Assembly (NCBI GenBank): GCA_002350615.1
Contig: DEFD01000032.1
Span: 62,001-126,000 of the forward strand
Reading direction: 5' to 3'
Source of the DNA: Bacteroidales bacterium UBA2861
GTDB taxonomy: Bacteria; Bacteroidota; Bacteroidia; Bacteroidales; UBA932
DNA: 64,000 nt
Positions 42,235 through 51,410 of this stretch are shown piece by piece (position 1 is the stretch's first letter; the number at the start of each line of letters is the position of its first letter). The translations under genes and the position numbers were made by a program. The notes below the pieces were generated by a model that saw only the letters and a program-made list of their open reading frames with translations, searched no databases and was not told the origin of the DNA.

Positions 42235-43287
42235 TCATTTTGTCTGGTCAAAGGTGAACGCTTCCCAGGGAAGTTCGGCGTCCTTCCCGTTGTCCAGCAC
42301 GTCGGCCGCATGGCAAAGCATGGGGAACCGCGAAAGGTCCGCCTGTCCGAGTTCGGCCTTCCGGACCATTGCCTTGTGAACCCTGCGGGCAACGACGAGG
42401 CTTTCGAGGGTCACTCCGGCAAGAATGTCCAGGGCCTCCTGATATGTCTTCCCCTCCCCGAGCAGTATGCCTATCTTGCGAGTACGTCCGCCATATACGG
42501 TAACATAGAGGTCCCCTATGCCTATGTTTTCGCAATCGCGGCTGGCACCCTGCATCTCGAGCAGAAGGCGCATTTCCTTCACCGCCTGGTAGAAAGCACC
42601 CGCCTGGGAATTGAAGTGCAGCCCGGCTTCGGGACCGTTGTGCCTGTTTACCAGGCCGATAGTCATGGCGATTGCAAGCGCATAACCGTTTTTCAGGGCC
42701 ACCGCGCTCTCCAGGCCTATCACATCGTTGGTCAGGGAAACATGATAGTACGAGGTCTGCATCGCCGCCTTCATCATCTTGAGCACGGCACTGTCCTTGC
42801 CGCAGAACGCCACCTCGGTCTGGTCGTGATACACGAGTTCATAGCTGGTGCAGGGACCGCCGATGGCGCATACCTCGCGTTTGATACCCTTCTTCGCAAG
42901 ACCGCGCTGCCAGTAGTCCGGGTATGAAATCAATGTTCCGTCCTCCAGGTTCACGAGGCCCTTGGTCACGCTCAACACAGGTATGGCCGGGTCTAGATAT
43001 GTAAGCACCTCTTCCAGGAACCAGTCAACTCCGAATGAAGACACCCCTCCGATTACGAAATCGCAGCCGGCGACGGCCTCCTTCCACTCTTCGAACTGAT
43101 AGTATTTCACCCCCTCGGGGAAGGCATAGTCGAATTTCGGATGTTTCCCGCTCCTTCGGCATTCATCTATTATATCCTTGTCCAAAGGCGTTCCCACCAG
43201 ACGGACTTCATTCCCATTCTCTCTCGCCGGAAACGCCAGGGCCGAGCCCATCATCCCGGATCCGATAATCGTAATAATCTTGCTCAT
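42235..43287 (-). CDS. gpsA: NAD(P)-dependent glycerol-3-phosphate dehydrogenase
   Basis: 350 residues. Rossmann motif ITIIGSGMMGSALAFPAREN at residues 5-24, VLSVTKGLVN, CAIGGPCTSYELVYHD and the catalytic-domain Lys in VALKNGYALAIAMT. It interconverts dihydroxyacetone phosphate and sn-glycerol 3-phosphate. GpsA is usually a lipid-synthesis gene; the sequence is somewhat divergent (GGPCTSYEL where GGPxxAxEV is usual), so this may be a locus-specific paralogue rather than the housekeeping copy. A 33-bp gap separates it from the GDPD upstream. Confidence 0.88.
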   Translation of the reverse strand: MSKIITIIGSGMMGSALAFPARENGNEVRLVGTPLDKDIIDECRRSGKHPKFDYAFPEGVKYYQFEEWKEAVAGCDFVIGGVSSFGVDWFLEEVLTYLDPAIPVLSVTKGLVNLEDGTLISYPDYWQRGLAKKGIKREVCAIGGPCTSYELVYHDQTEVAFCGKDSAVLKMMKAAMQTSYYHVSLTNDVIGLESAVALKNGYALAIAMTIGLVNRHNGPEAGLHFNSQAGAFYQAVKEMRLLLEMQGASRDCENIGIGDLYVTVYGGRTRKIGILLGEGKTYQEALDILAGVTLESLVVARRVHKAMVRKAELGQADLSRFPMLCHAADVLDNGKDAELPWEAFTFDQTK

Positions 43288-43320
43288 TTCTCTATATTTT
43301 AATTTTTCTGTTGCTTCAAA

Positions 43321-45144
43321 CTAATATGACACATAGGGGCGTTCCGTCAAGCTCTTTGCCAGATCGACGCTGTTCACGGTGATATAATCCACCCCGAGAT
43401 TTATGAAAGTCATTATGTCCTGCGAGGAGGAAGGCGTCCAGGTGCAGACCTTCATGCCGGCCGCGTGGCAACGGGCCACCCAGTCCGGATGGGCGCTCAG
43501 CAGATTCATGTTATATGAAATGCCGTTGTAGCCTTTGCCCTGAGGGAAGGAGGGATCGTCGGTCCCGAGGTAGTCCAGCTGAAGAGCCGGCACCTTCCGC
43601 CGAAGCTCGTCAAGCGCCACGGTGCTGTAGGACATCATCCTGCACTGCGAAACCATATTACGCGCATTCAGCATAACCGCCACGGAATCGGCGCAGACGC
43701 GGTTGCGGTCGTTGTCGGTATGGGCCTTGATCTCGAAATTGAGGATCACGCCTGGATAAGCGAGCCCCTGATCCAGGAACTCCGAAAGCAGCGGCAGATG
43801 CTCCCCGGTGGGCAGTTTTATGTTTTTGAGATCCGACCACCTGCTATTCTGGATATTCTTGCCGCTCACCGTGGCGTCGTGATGGACCACCACATATCCG
43901 TCCGTGGTTATCCACACATCGAACTCCGCGCCATAGACACCGTAGGTCTGCGTCTTTTTCAAAGCCTCGAGGCTGTTTTCGTAGGGGCCTTTGGTATTGT
44001 TGTGAACGCAGCGGTGCGCGAACACCTTTGTTATCCGAGGCAGGGCCGGAGCGGCTTCCACGGTGAACTTCACCGTGCCGAGAGTGCGGTTCACCCCGCC
44101 CCTGTCGAGCACCAGCGACCAATTGCCGGTGGTAAGTGAAGACGGGACAGTCACTATCAGACATCCGGCTCCGACAGTGGTGCGGCAATCTATGCTGCGC
44201 TGGGCGTTCTGCAGCTTGACGGCATCCCCGGCGGCAAAGCCGTCTGCATAGATATAATATTTCCACCCGGCGGCAACATGGCAGTCCGTCAGGAAACCAA
44301 GGTCGGTAAGCGTAATCCGGCCTCCAGTCTGGGAACTGCGCTGCACCTTGCGGTAAAGTGTGGTGACGTCGGCCGCCCCGAGCGCGGAAGAATAGAGCCT
44401 CGCATTCACCACCTCGCCCTGCCAGGTCTTTTCGGCATAATTCAGGGAGGACGAGCAGTCGCCGCCAATGCAGAACCAGCTGCTCGCCTGCGCGGAAGGC
44501 ATGACCAGATCGCCGCCTGCACTTGCCTCCGCCTTCAGGACTCCGTCCACATAGAGGGACACTTTCCCGGTCCCGGCATCGTAAACAGCCACCAGATGAT
44601 AGAAAATACCGGGCTGTGGAGTCATCTTGCTGTCAAGGGTAATCAGCTTAGATGCGTAGATATCGAATTTTATATGGTTGCCGGCAGATGTGGAAGTGAC
44701 TCCGAATCCGAAACCGGCTCCCTCGACGGAAGAAAAGACCGATGCTTCGGAAGTCCCCGTCGGGAGGGCGTCGCAGCAGAAAAGCAGCTCGGCGGTGAAC
44801 CCGTCGGCAAGTGCGGCGCGCAAAGCCTCGTTTGAAGTATAATCCACCCTGTAATAACCGCATCCTACGCTCTTGCCGGGAGTTCCTCCGAAACAGGCGG
44901 CATAACGCTTATAATCGGCATTATAATACGATGATAGCGAGAATGCGGAATTGGTCACCACTTCGCTTCGCATCTTGGAAGCGTCGGAAGCGGAGGCGTC
45001 GGAGCTGACCGACAGGTCGAAAAGATCGGCGGCCAAACCCTTTTCCGGCTGGGGATCCGGATCAGACTCGGTGGAATCCTTGCCGCCGCAGGCGACGAGC
45101 GCCAGGGACAGCAGAGACAGGAATATGGTTTTCACCAATTTCAT
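43321..45144 (-). CDS. Multidomain lipoprotein: LamG-like domain plus glycerophosphodiesterase
   Basis: 607 residues. Lipoprotein signal ends at Cys19 (LALVAC-GG). Residues about 60-265 form a concanavalin/LamG-like jelly roll (YHLVAVYDAGTGKVSLYVDGVLKAEA is the tell-tale block), about 270-365 an Ig-like region, and 370-607 a GDPD barrel: VFAHRCVHN, PYENSLEAL, AEFDVWITTDGY, VVVHHDATV, LNFEIKAHTDN. The N-terminal domain probably binds a polymer, so the enzyme may act on surface-bound substrate, in contrast to the two small GDPDs. It overlaps the DUF5689 gene by 4 bp. Confidence 0.87.
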   Translation of the reverse strand: MKLVKTIFLSLLSLALVACGGKDSTESDPDPQPEKGLAADLFDLSVSSDASASDASKMRSEVVTNSAFSLSSYYNADYKRYAACFGGTPGKSVGCGYYRVDYTSNEALRAALADGFTAELLFCCDALPTGTSEASVFSSVEGAGFGFGVTSTSAGNHIKFDIYASKLITLDSKMTPQPGIFYHLVAVYDAGTGKVSLYVDGVLKAEASAGGDLVMPSAQASSWFCIGGDCSSSLNYAEKTWQGEVVNARLYSSALGAADVTTLYRKVQRSSQTGGRITLTDLGFLTDCHVAAGWKYYIYADGFAAGDAVKLQNAQRSIDCRTTVGAGCLIVTVPSSLTTGNWSLVLDRGGVNRTLGTVKFTVEAAPALPRITKVFAHRCVHNNTKGPYENSLEALKKTQTYGVYGAEFDVWITTDGYVVVHHDATVSGKNIQNSRWSDLKNIKLPTGEHLPLLSEFLDQGLAYPGVILNFEIKAHTDNDRNRVCADSVAVMLNARNMVSQCRMMSYSTVALDELRRKVPALQLDYLGTDDPSFPQGKGYNGISYNMNLLSAHPDWVARCHAAGMKVCTWTPSSSQDIMTFINLGVDYITVNSVDLAKSLTERPYVSY

Positions 45145-46673
45145 TTCAAAGCCTTTAAGGAGATTTTACCTATGCGCAGGGCGAATTTCGATTCGGCGTC
45201 GGGCCGGCCGTTGGCGATGGATTCGGAAGGATCCGAATGAATGGCGGCGGCGACACGCCCTGCCGGCATTATGCGGATGAATATCCTGTCGCGGCCAAGC
45301 AGCAATGCAGGCAGGAGCACGGTATTTTCGGTATAGCCCACCGCAGCATCATAGGAAACGGGAGAGCCTGTCCATGCAAGGGGACGCAACAGGAAATTCT
45401 GCTGCACGGGGATATAGCTCTTGCCGTCGATGGAATACGCCACATTCCATACAGCAGGGAAACCGGCCGACGATTCAGCAGTGCCATAACCGGCAAGCCA
45501 GGTAAAATCGAAGCTGAGGGCTTTGCCGCTGAAACCTTTGGTAGATGCCTCCACAAGCACCGCCGCGCCATTCTGGAACCAGTCCAGAGCCTTGGTGTCA
45601 TACACGATTGCGGCACACTCGCGGTTTCCTTCGCCCGCCACCAGACCGTCGCGTGCGCAGCGGCTGTTGTAATCTTTCTCGAGTCCCATCTTTCCGGGAA
45701 CGGTAATGCCGAGCCAGCCCTCGCCCGCATCGGGAGCCACGCGGTCGCAGTCGATGCGAAGCCGCTCCAGCCATTTTTTCAAGCCATTTTCACATTTGAG
45801 GGCATAGTAATAATTGCGGTCCCAGTTCCATTCCGCGATTGTTTCATAGGAAGAACCGCCGTCCATGGGGATATCCACGTCGTCCACTCCCCTGATACGC
45901 AGCTGATAAGGTCCGGGAAGACCGCTGCGGCGCAGAGTTTCCGAAACCAGGATTCCGCTCACCCGGCCCACTCCGGAGGGCATACGGTCTCCGCGGCGGC
46001 GCCAGGCGCAGACGCTGTTCACCGGCAGGAAAAGGGATTCGCCCATGTCGTCCTTGACATAAAGGCCGGCTTCGTCGAACCAGTCCGAATCCGCAGGTTT
46101 CTTGAAGTAGTTGATATAGGTGGACTGGACATAAAACTCGCGTACATTTGTGTAGGAGCCTTCTTTGGAAAGGAATTCCACTCCGTCCAGTGTGACGAAG
46201 GTATAAAGGTCCGCTGGAGTGAGTTCCCCGATATGGCGGATTTTCACGGCGGGTTCCGACTGTCCAAGGATGGTCACGGCTTCCGCGGCTATGCCGCTGA
46301 TCGTATATCGCTCTGGATTGTCTTCCCTCTGCACTTCGCAGCCGGAGAGGTCCAGGCGGACCCGGGAACCGGCAGGGATGCGGTTGTCGTACAAGTCTTT
46401 GAAAATAAGGCGGAAGCCTGCGCTGGCGTCTTCATTCTGGATATAGCCGGTGCAGTAGGCCATGCGCGTATCCGTCTTGTTCCAGGCAATCTGCGGGTTC
46501 TGCCCCATGTTGAGGGAACGGTAGTCGCTGGTGACTATGCCCTCGATCCGGGTGCCCTTGGCGATGAGGGCGCCGTTCGGCGTCGCTTTCGCGCGAAGGT
46601 CGGAGAAACTGTCGGCGCGGGCCCCGATGGCCGCAAGGGCGGCAAAAGCCATCAAAACACTTATCTTTTTCAT
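45141..46673 (-). CDS. DUF5689-domain secreted protein
   Basis: 510 residues with a Sec signal ending ARADS. Residues about 35-265 form a DUF5689 domain, which has an OB-fold-like pattern (KGTRIEGIVTSDYRSLNMGQN, TDTRMAYCTGYIQNEDASAGFRLIFKDL, SGCEVQREDNPERYTISG, VTLDGVEFLSKEGSY). The remaining 230 residues resemble the C-termini of two paralogues in this array. DUF5689 proteins are common in Bacteroidetes, often beside secreted nucleases or phosphatases; function is unproved. Overlaps its neighbours by 4 bp on each side. Confidence 0.75.
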   Translation of the reverse strand: MKKISVLMAFAALAAIGARADSFSDLRAKATPNGALIAKGTRIEGIVTSDYRSLNMGQNPQIAWNKTDTRMAYCTGYIQNEDASAGFRLIFKDLYDNRIPAGSRVRLDLSGCEVQREDNPERYTISGIAAEAVTILGQSEPAVKIRHIGELTPADLYTFVTLDGVEFLSKEGSYTNVREFYVQSTYINYFKKPADSDWFDEAGLYVKDDMGESLFLPVNSVCAWRRRGDRMPSGVGRVSGILVSETLRRSGLPGPYQLRIRGVDDVDIPMDGGSSYETIAEWNWDRNYYYALKCENGLKKWLERLRIDCDRVAPDAGEGWLGITVPGKMGLEKDYNSRCARDGLVAGEGNRECAAIVYDTKALDWFQNGAAVLVEASTKGFSGKALSFDFTWLAGYGTAESSAGFPAVWNVAYSIDGKSYIPVQQNFLLRPLAWTGSPVSYDAAVGYTENTVLLPALLLGRDRIFIRIMPAGRVAAAIHSDPSESIANGRPDAESKFALRIGKISLKALK

Positions 46674-47545
46674 AAGCTCTCGTATTCAGGGTCGAACAGG
46701 CGGTTCATGATGTCGGCAAGGCGATAGGCAGCGGCCGCGAAAAGATATGAGAACAGGGCCTCATGCTCCGGATCGGAGTAAAAGCTGTCGTCCAGAGGCT
46801 GGCCGGGCTGCACCCAGTCGTAAATCACCTTTGAACGCCGCGCGGCGTCCTGCAGCCAGGAGCCCACGTCGCCGCTGCCGATAATCTCCTGGCGTTTGTC
46901 CCAATACCGGCCGTCCAGGTAGTCCTTCCAGGCATCCAGGTTTTTTTCAAACTCATTGTGGATGGCATCCGCGCCGTCTATGAGGCTGTGGAGGGTATGC
47001 TTGCCTTTTCCGTTGAAGCTGTGGGTATAGATTCCGTAGCCGCCGGCAATGCCACCGCCCATGGGGTCGTAGCTGCCGTCAGGCTTGGAATACAGGATAT
47101 GTCCCGGGCAGTGGTTGTCGGCCACCATATGCACCAGCGCGGTCATGTCCACGACCACGGCTGAATCCGTCATCTCCTTATAGTTTTGAAGTCTCTCGAT
47201 ATAGCCGAGGATGGCGGCATAACCCTCGCCGTTGCCCTCAGGGCGGTTGGACTTGAGCAGAGGATAGTAGTCCGGCCCCACGCTTACCGCGTGTTCCCAG
47301 CTCTTGAAAGTGTAATCGGGAGCGTCGCTGAAATCCTGCGGCGCCCACAGCCTGCAGCGGAAAATGTCCGGCCACAGCGCAATATTGTTGAGCGGGGAAT
47401 CCAGATAGCGGTCGTACACGGCGCGGGTGGCCGGAGTGCTGTGTTCCTGGGCTATATACGCGATCATCCTGTGAGCCCAGCCCCATGCAAAGGAAGGGGC
47501 CGAAAGGATCAGCGATGCCGCCACCGTCAAAATAAGTCTTTTCAT
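46670..47545 (-). CDS. S1/P1-type zinc nuclease or phospholipase C-like phosphodiesterase
   Basis: 291 residues. Signal peptide ends SFA and the mature protein starts WGWAHRMIAYIA, so the new N-terminal Trp can coordinate zinc through its amino group as in S1/P1 nuclease and zinc phospholipase C. Other likely zinc ligands are Asp in LWPDIF, His in SWEHAVS and the LVHMVADNHCPGH block. The family cuts phosphodiester and phosphomonoester bonds. In this array a role on teichoic acid or phospholipid headgroups is as likely as a nuclease role. Its stop overlaps the DUF5689 start by 4 bp and its first base is the last base of the preceding gene. Confidence 0.82.
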   Translation of the reverse strand: MKRLILTVAASLILSAPSFAWGWAHRMIAYIAQEHSTPATRAVYDRYLDSPLNNIALWPDIFRCRLWAPQDFSDAPDYTFKSWEHAVSVGPDYYPLLKSNRPEGNGEGYAAILGYIERLQNYKEMTDSAVVVDMTALVHMVADNHCPGHILYSKPDGSYDPMGGGIAGGYGIYTHSFNGKGKHTLHSLIDGADAIHNEFEKNLDAWKDYLDGRYWDKRQEIIGSGDVGSWLQDAARRSKVIYDWVQPGQPLDDSFYSDPEHEALFSYLFAAAAYRLADIMNRLFDPEYESL

Positions 47546-49779
47546 TACCTGTATCTCAAATAAATGAATCCGAAACGGATACGGATATCCACATCCGTGG
47601 TGTAGTCTATTTCCGATTTTTCAATGTCGTCGTCCCAAACCAGAGGCAGGGATGTAATCACCCTGTCATAGGGACGCAGCTTCAGAAGCACCGCATCCTT
47701 CCCGAGCACTTCGGAGGGGAGGGTGAAGCTGTGCTGGCTGAAGCCCATCCCTGCCTGGGCGGCCGTATAATACCACTGTCCGTTCAGGAAGGCCTTCACC
47801 CAGGGCAGGCCCCGCATGTGCACATAGGGCTTGCCGTTCACGCAGTTGGGAACCAGGGTCCAGCTGTCGCCTCCGTCCACGGAATACTCCACGCACCAGT
47901 GGGCCGGCCAGGAGCGGGCCGTGGCGGCGGACAGATATCCTCCCGCGAAATCAAAGGCGAATTCCAGACTGTTTGCCTGCAGATTGCTTGTGGAGAAGGA
48001 AAACACGAATCCGTTGTAACCTTCGAACTCCCCTTCCTCGGACCACTTGTACCAGTCGTGAGTGGTGGTGATGTCGCCGATTCCCACATATTGCGTCGAA
48101 ATGCCGCTGTTTCCGGCCGTGAGATCGTTGTAATAATTGGCCGTGGTGTAAGGGTCCGCAGTACGGGATGCCGGAATCACGATATTTTCAGAGACCATCT
48201 CGGCGTTAGCCACAAGTTTTCCTCCGTCCAGAAGGTCGTTGGAAGGGATGACGGTAGCCAATTTCTTATAGGTATAGCGGCTGTTTACCGCCGCATAGGA
48301 ATCCCGGTTCCTGTAGGAGTTGATCCAATATGCGAATTCCTGCAGATCGCTTTCCTCTCCCTGGGCGAAACCGCTCTCGTCGATTACACGGATCTGGTAC
48401 CGGCCGGCATCGCCAAGGCGTTCGAGGTCTTCGTGGACGATTATTCCCCTGGTAGGGCCCGTCCCCTGGGGGACTCCATGGCCGCTCCGCCTCCAGAGAC
48501 AGAGCATGTTCACGGGCGCATAGATGCCATGGCCGCTGCCGTCGATCAGCAGTGAAGCCCAGCCGTCCAGCTGGCTCGCCTCGGAAGTGACATTTGCGTT
48601 CACCGCCGACTTCAGGGCGTAACTTTCGAGCACATCGGCATAAGAGCCCCGTTTGAAGGCGAATTCGGTGTTCTGAAGGGACACGTAGGTGTAGATGTCA
48701 TCGTCCGTAAGTCCTTCTATGGTACGCTGCTTATCCGGCACGGCGGCTCCTGCTTCGGAAGAAGCGATGTTCCATCCGGCAAGACCGGAGATGGTATAGC
48801 GCTCGGGGTCGGACTCCCGCACAACCGTGGCGCCGTAAAGGCTCATCGCCACCTTGGTGCCGAAATGCAGGGAATTGTCGGATTCGCTGTCGAACACAAG
48901 GCGAATGCCCCAGCTGCCGTCCTCGCCCTGCATGTACGCCACGCGGCGGGCAAAAGTCGTATCCACATTTACCGCGGCCACGGTGGGATTGAGTGCCATG
49001 TTGGCGCTGCCGCAGTCGCTCACCACCACCCCTTCCAGCACGAAATCGTCCTCAATCACGGTACCTTCGGGAGTTCCGAGCGCCTTTATGAGCGCGACCC
49101 CCGTGGTTTTTCCTATGGAACCTTCCCGGTCGGACTGGGTTATGAAGAGGTCCATGCTCGATTCACGGTTCCAGCCGTCCACATAGGTGACGGTGCATTT
49201 TGCACGGCGGCAGATATCGGTGGCGTTGGCTACGGTCCCGATGCGGAGAACTCCCCCGCTGATGTCGGAAGAGGAAATCCAGTCCTTGTAAAGGCCGAGA
49301 TATTCTATGCTGCAGGACAGGTTCTCAAGGGGCACGTTGGTGTCCAGCGCGAAATCAAGTACATCGTCTGTCCTGCCGTCGGCGACTTTGTAGGGTTCGG
49401 CGCAGCTGAGATACTGCGAAAGACCCTTCTGCTTGACCGGAACGGTGATTTTCCGGTCCGAATCGCGGAGACTGATTTCCAGCGTGACCATCCTCAGATA
49501 GCCGGGGTTGGGATCCAGATAAAGCTTCACTTCGCCGTCACCCTTTATGCGGCTGCCTTCGAGCTCAATCCAGTCGGGAGCCTCACCCTTGATCTTCACG
49601 TCAGCAGTGCCGCTGGAATAAACGGCGAGCACCGACATTCCGCCGCCGTCGTTCACTATCAATTCCCCGGCATTGGCCGCGAGTTCCACGATGGAGACCT
49701 CTTCGCTGTCGTCGATCGGACGGCAGGCCGCGAAGAGCAGCGCCAGAACAAGGGGATAAAAAATGTATTTCCTGCCCAT
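47545..49779 (-). CDS. DUF5689-domain lipoprotein with N-terminal BACON-like domain
   Basis: 744 residues from MGRKYIFY at 49779, directly after the upstream stop (an ATG at 49794 would overlap). Lipoprotein Cys at about 19 (LLFAAC). Residues 30-115 and 120-220 are BACON/Ig-like, then DUF5689 (GTVIEDDFVLEGVVVSDCGSAN is 22 long in full; key parts EGVVVSDCG and MSLYGATVVRESDPERYTI) and a C-terminal paralogous domain (GFVFSFSTSNLQANSLEF, FTLPSEVLGKD). A surface ligand-binding role is inferred. Confidence 0.72.
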   Translation of the reverse strand: MGRKYIFYPLVLALLFAACRPIDDSEEVSIVELAANAGELIVNDGGGMSVLAVYSSGTADVKIKGEAPDWIELEGSRIKGDGEVKLYLDPNPGYLRMVTLEISLRDSDRKITVPVKQKGLSQYLSCAEPYKVADGRTDDVLDFALDTNVPLENLSCSIEYLGLYKDWISSSDISGGVLRIGTVANATDICRRAKCTVTYVDGWNRESSMDLFITQSDREGSIGKTTGVALIKALGTPEGTVIEDDFVLEGVVVSDCGSANMALNPTVAAVNVDTTFARRVAYMQGEDGSWGIRLVFDSESDNSLHFGTKVAMSLYGATVVRESDPERYTISGLAGWNIASSEAGAAVPDKQRTIEGLTDDDIYTYVSLQNTEFAFKRGSYADVLESYALKSAVNANVTSEASQLDGWASLLIDGSGHGIYAPVNMLCLWRRSGHGVPQGTGPTRGIIVHEDLERLGDAGRYQIRVIDESGFAQGEESDLQEFAYWINSYRNRDSYAAVNSRYTYKKLATVIPSNDLLDGGKLVANAEMVSENIVIPASRTADPYTTANYYNDLTAGNSGISTQYVGIGDITTTHDWYKWSEEGEFEGYNGFVFSFSTSNLQANSLEFAFDFAGGYLSAATARSWPAHWCVEYSVDGGDSWTLVPNCVNGKPYVHMRGLPWVKAFLNGQWYYTAAQAGMGFSQHSFTLPSEVLGKDAVLLKLRPYDRVITSLPLVWDDDIEKSEIDYTTDVDIRIRFGFIYLRYR

Positions 49780-49780
49780 A

Positions 49781-51409
49781 CTACTTGTAATCAAAGAAGA
49801 TTGTACCGAAACGGACGGTTGAGTAAGTCTTATTGTTCTCCTTGACGAGATTCACCGTTGCATCGGGATACTCGGCATCCCTTGCCGCATTGCCGCTCAG
49901 ATGAAACCACCTGTCCACGCAGGGAGAGATGCGGACCGTCAGTTTGGACTTGCCTATGACTTCCTGGGGGAGGTTGAAGCAATGCTGCTGCATGCCGAGA
50001 CTGAAATCGTACATCATGTAATAGGTCCTGCCGTATTTTTTGTCGGCTTTCGTATTTGCCGGGAGAGGACGCAGGCCGAATGTTTCATCGCCGTCGGCCT
50101 CCTTGAGGGGCTTCCAGTCTCCGTCTTCAACGCTGTATTCCACCTTCCAGCGGATCGGTATGCCGCGGGAATTGAGGATGTCGCCGTCGCCGCCAGCCAT
50201 CTCGAAACAAAACTGGAGCCTGGATGCCTTTAGTTTCGACGGATTCACTTCAACGTAAACCGAGCGGCCTTCCTTGACGGTGCCGTCGCCGTTCCACCAG
50301 TACCAGTCACGCACCGTGCCGTAGAGCTTGATGCTTCCGCCGGCCTCGAAACCGTCCTCGGTTTTAAGGGAGTTGAAGGAGCCGGCCTTCTGGATACGGC
50401 GTTCTCCGGCATCGGTGGAGAAGTAAGATTTTGGCCCGACATTGTTCAACAGACGGTCGTCGATGCCTTTGGGGCCGAAACCCGCCTTTTCAAAATCGAA
50501 GTCGTTGCCGGGCATACGGCCGGGGAACCATCCGAGCCAGGTCTTCCACGGGCTGGTCTTGCGGCTGTCGGATATCTTTATGTCCTCACGGAAAAGCGGG
50601 CGGACGTACATCCGTGGAGCGGCGTCGCCGTAACGGCGGTTTTTCTCAACCGTAATCACTCCGGTGACGCTGCCCATTCCGCGCGGAGCCGCCTGCTTGC
50701 GCCAGTCGCAGAGAGTATTCACCCCCATGGGAAGCACATCGCCGTTGATATCCCGCAGCATGACCACCGCGCCGTCGCCATAGCAGAGCATTCTCCCGCG
50801 TATGGTCGGATGGATAGAAGGGACATACAGCCCGAAAGGTTCGTCGATATTCACTATAGCGCCTTCCTTGAAAGCGAATTCCACGTCTTCCAGTCGGACG
50901 AGGGTAAACACGTCATCGTCTGTCAGTTCCGAGATGTGCCTGGACTTCACGACGGCATCTTCCGGCCTGCCGGCACGGCGGGACACTATGTTGAGCGGAG
51001 TCACGTTGGTAATGTACAGGGCCCTCGTCGCCGCATCCATCCGGATTTTGCAGCCGTTAAGGTCCAGCTTCACCCGGTCGTACATCCGCAGGCGGTTGTA
51101 TTCCGGCTTTTCAAACTCCATCTGCAGACCCCGTTTCCCGTCGGGAGCCTGAAGATATACGGTGCGCACGCTCACATCCGTATCCACTTTATTGTAAGCG
51201 GTATTCCTGTTCAATGCCACGTTGGGGCTGGTACAGTCGCTTATCACGATCATCTCAAAAACGGGAACGTCGTGAATCGGAAGCCTCGTCACCAGTCCCT
51301 GCGCCCTCACGCCGCAGCAGGACTCCAGCCGTGAGAACAGGTCTTCCTGGGCCCCGCAGACGGGAGCCGTCACCAGAGCGGCAAGGACCGCGGCAAGAAG
51401 AAGTTTCAT
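49781..51409 (-). CDS. DUF5689-domain secreted protein
   Basis: 542 residues from MKLLLAAVLAAL at 51409, 1 bp after the BACON gene stop. Sec signal ends VCGAQ. DUF5689 (about 20-270): VFEMIVISDCTSPNVALN, VRTVYLQAPDGKRGLQMEF, VKLDLNGCKIRMDAATRALY, TLVRLEDVEFAFKEGA. The C-terminal half matches its two paralogues in this array (DWYWWNGDGTVKEG, LQFCFEMAGGDGD, QHCFNLPQEVIGKSKL). Unknown activity. Confidence 0.75.
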   Translation of the reverse strand: MKLLLAAVLAALVTAPVCGAQEDLFSRLESCCGVRAQGLVTRLPIHDVPVFEMIVISDCTSPNVALNRNTAYNKVDTDVSVRTVYLQAPDGKRGLQMEFEKPEYNRLRMYDRVKLDLNGCKIRMDAATRALYITNVTPLNIVSRRAGRPEDAVVKSRHISELTDDDVFTLVRLEDVEFAFKEGAIVNIDEPFGLYVPSIHPTIRGRMLCYGDGAVVMLRDINGDVLPMGVNTLCDWRKQAAPRGMGSVTGVITVEKNRRYGDAAPRMYVRPLFREDIKISDSRKTSPWKTWLGWFPGRMPGNDFDFEKAGFGPKGIDDRLLNNVGPKSYFSTDAGERRIQKAGSFNSLKTEDGFEAGGSIKLYGTVRDWYWWNGDGTVKEGRSVYVEVNPSKLKASRLQFCFEMAGGDGDILNSRGIPIRWKVEYSVEDGDWKPLKEADGDETFGLRPLPANTKADKKYGRTYYMMYDFSLGMQQHCFNLPQEVIGKSKLTVRISPCVDRWFHLSGNAARDAEYPDATVNLVKENNKTYSTVRFGTIFFDYK

Positions 51410-51410
51410 T

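Noticed and set aside
43288..43320. Promoter between the LamG-GDPD gene and gpsA
   Set aside because: The 33-bp gap has no TAnnTTTG match on the minus strand, so read-through from upstream is simpler.
45237..46727. Plus-strand open frame of 496 codons opposite the DUF5689 gene
   Set aside because: Shadow; the minus-strand gene has a signal peptide, family blocks and 4-bp overlaps with neighbours.
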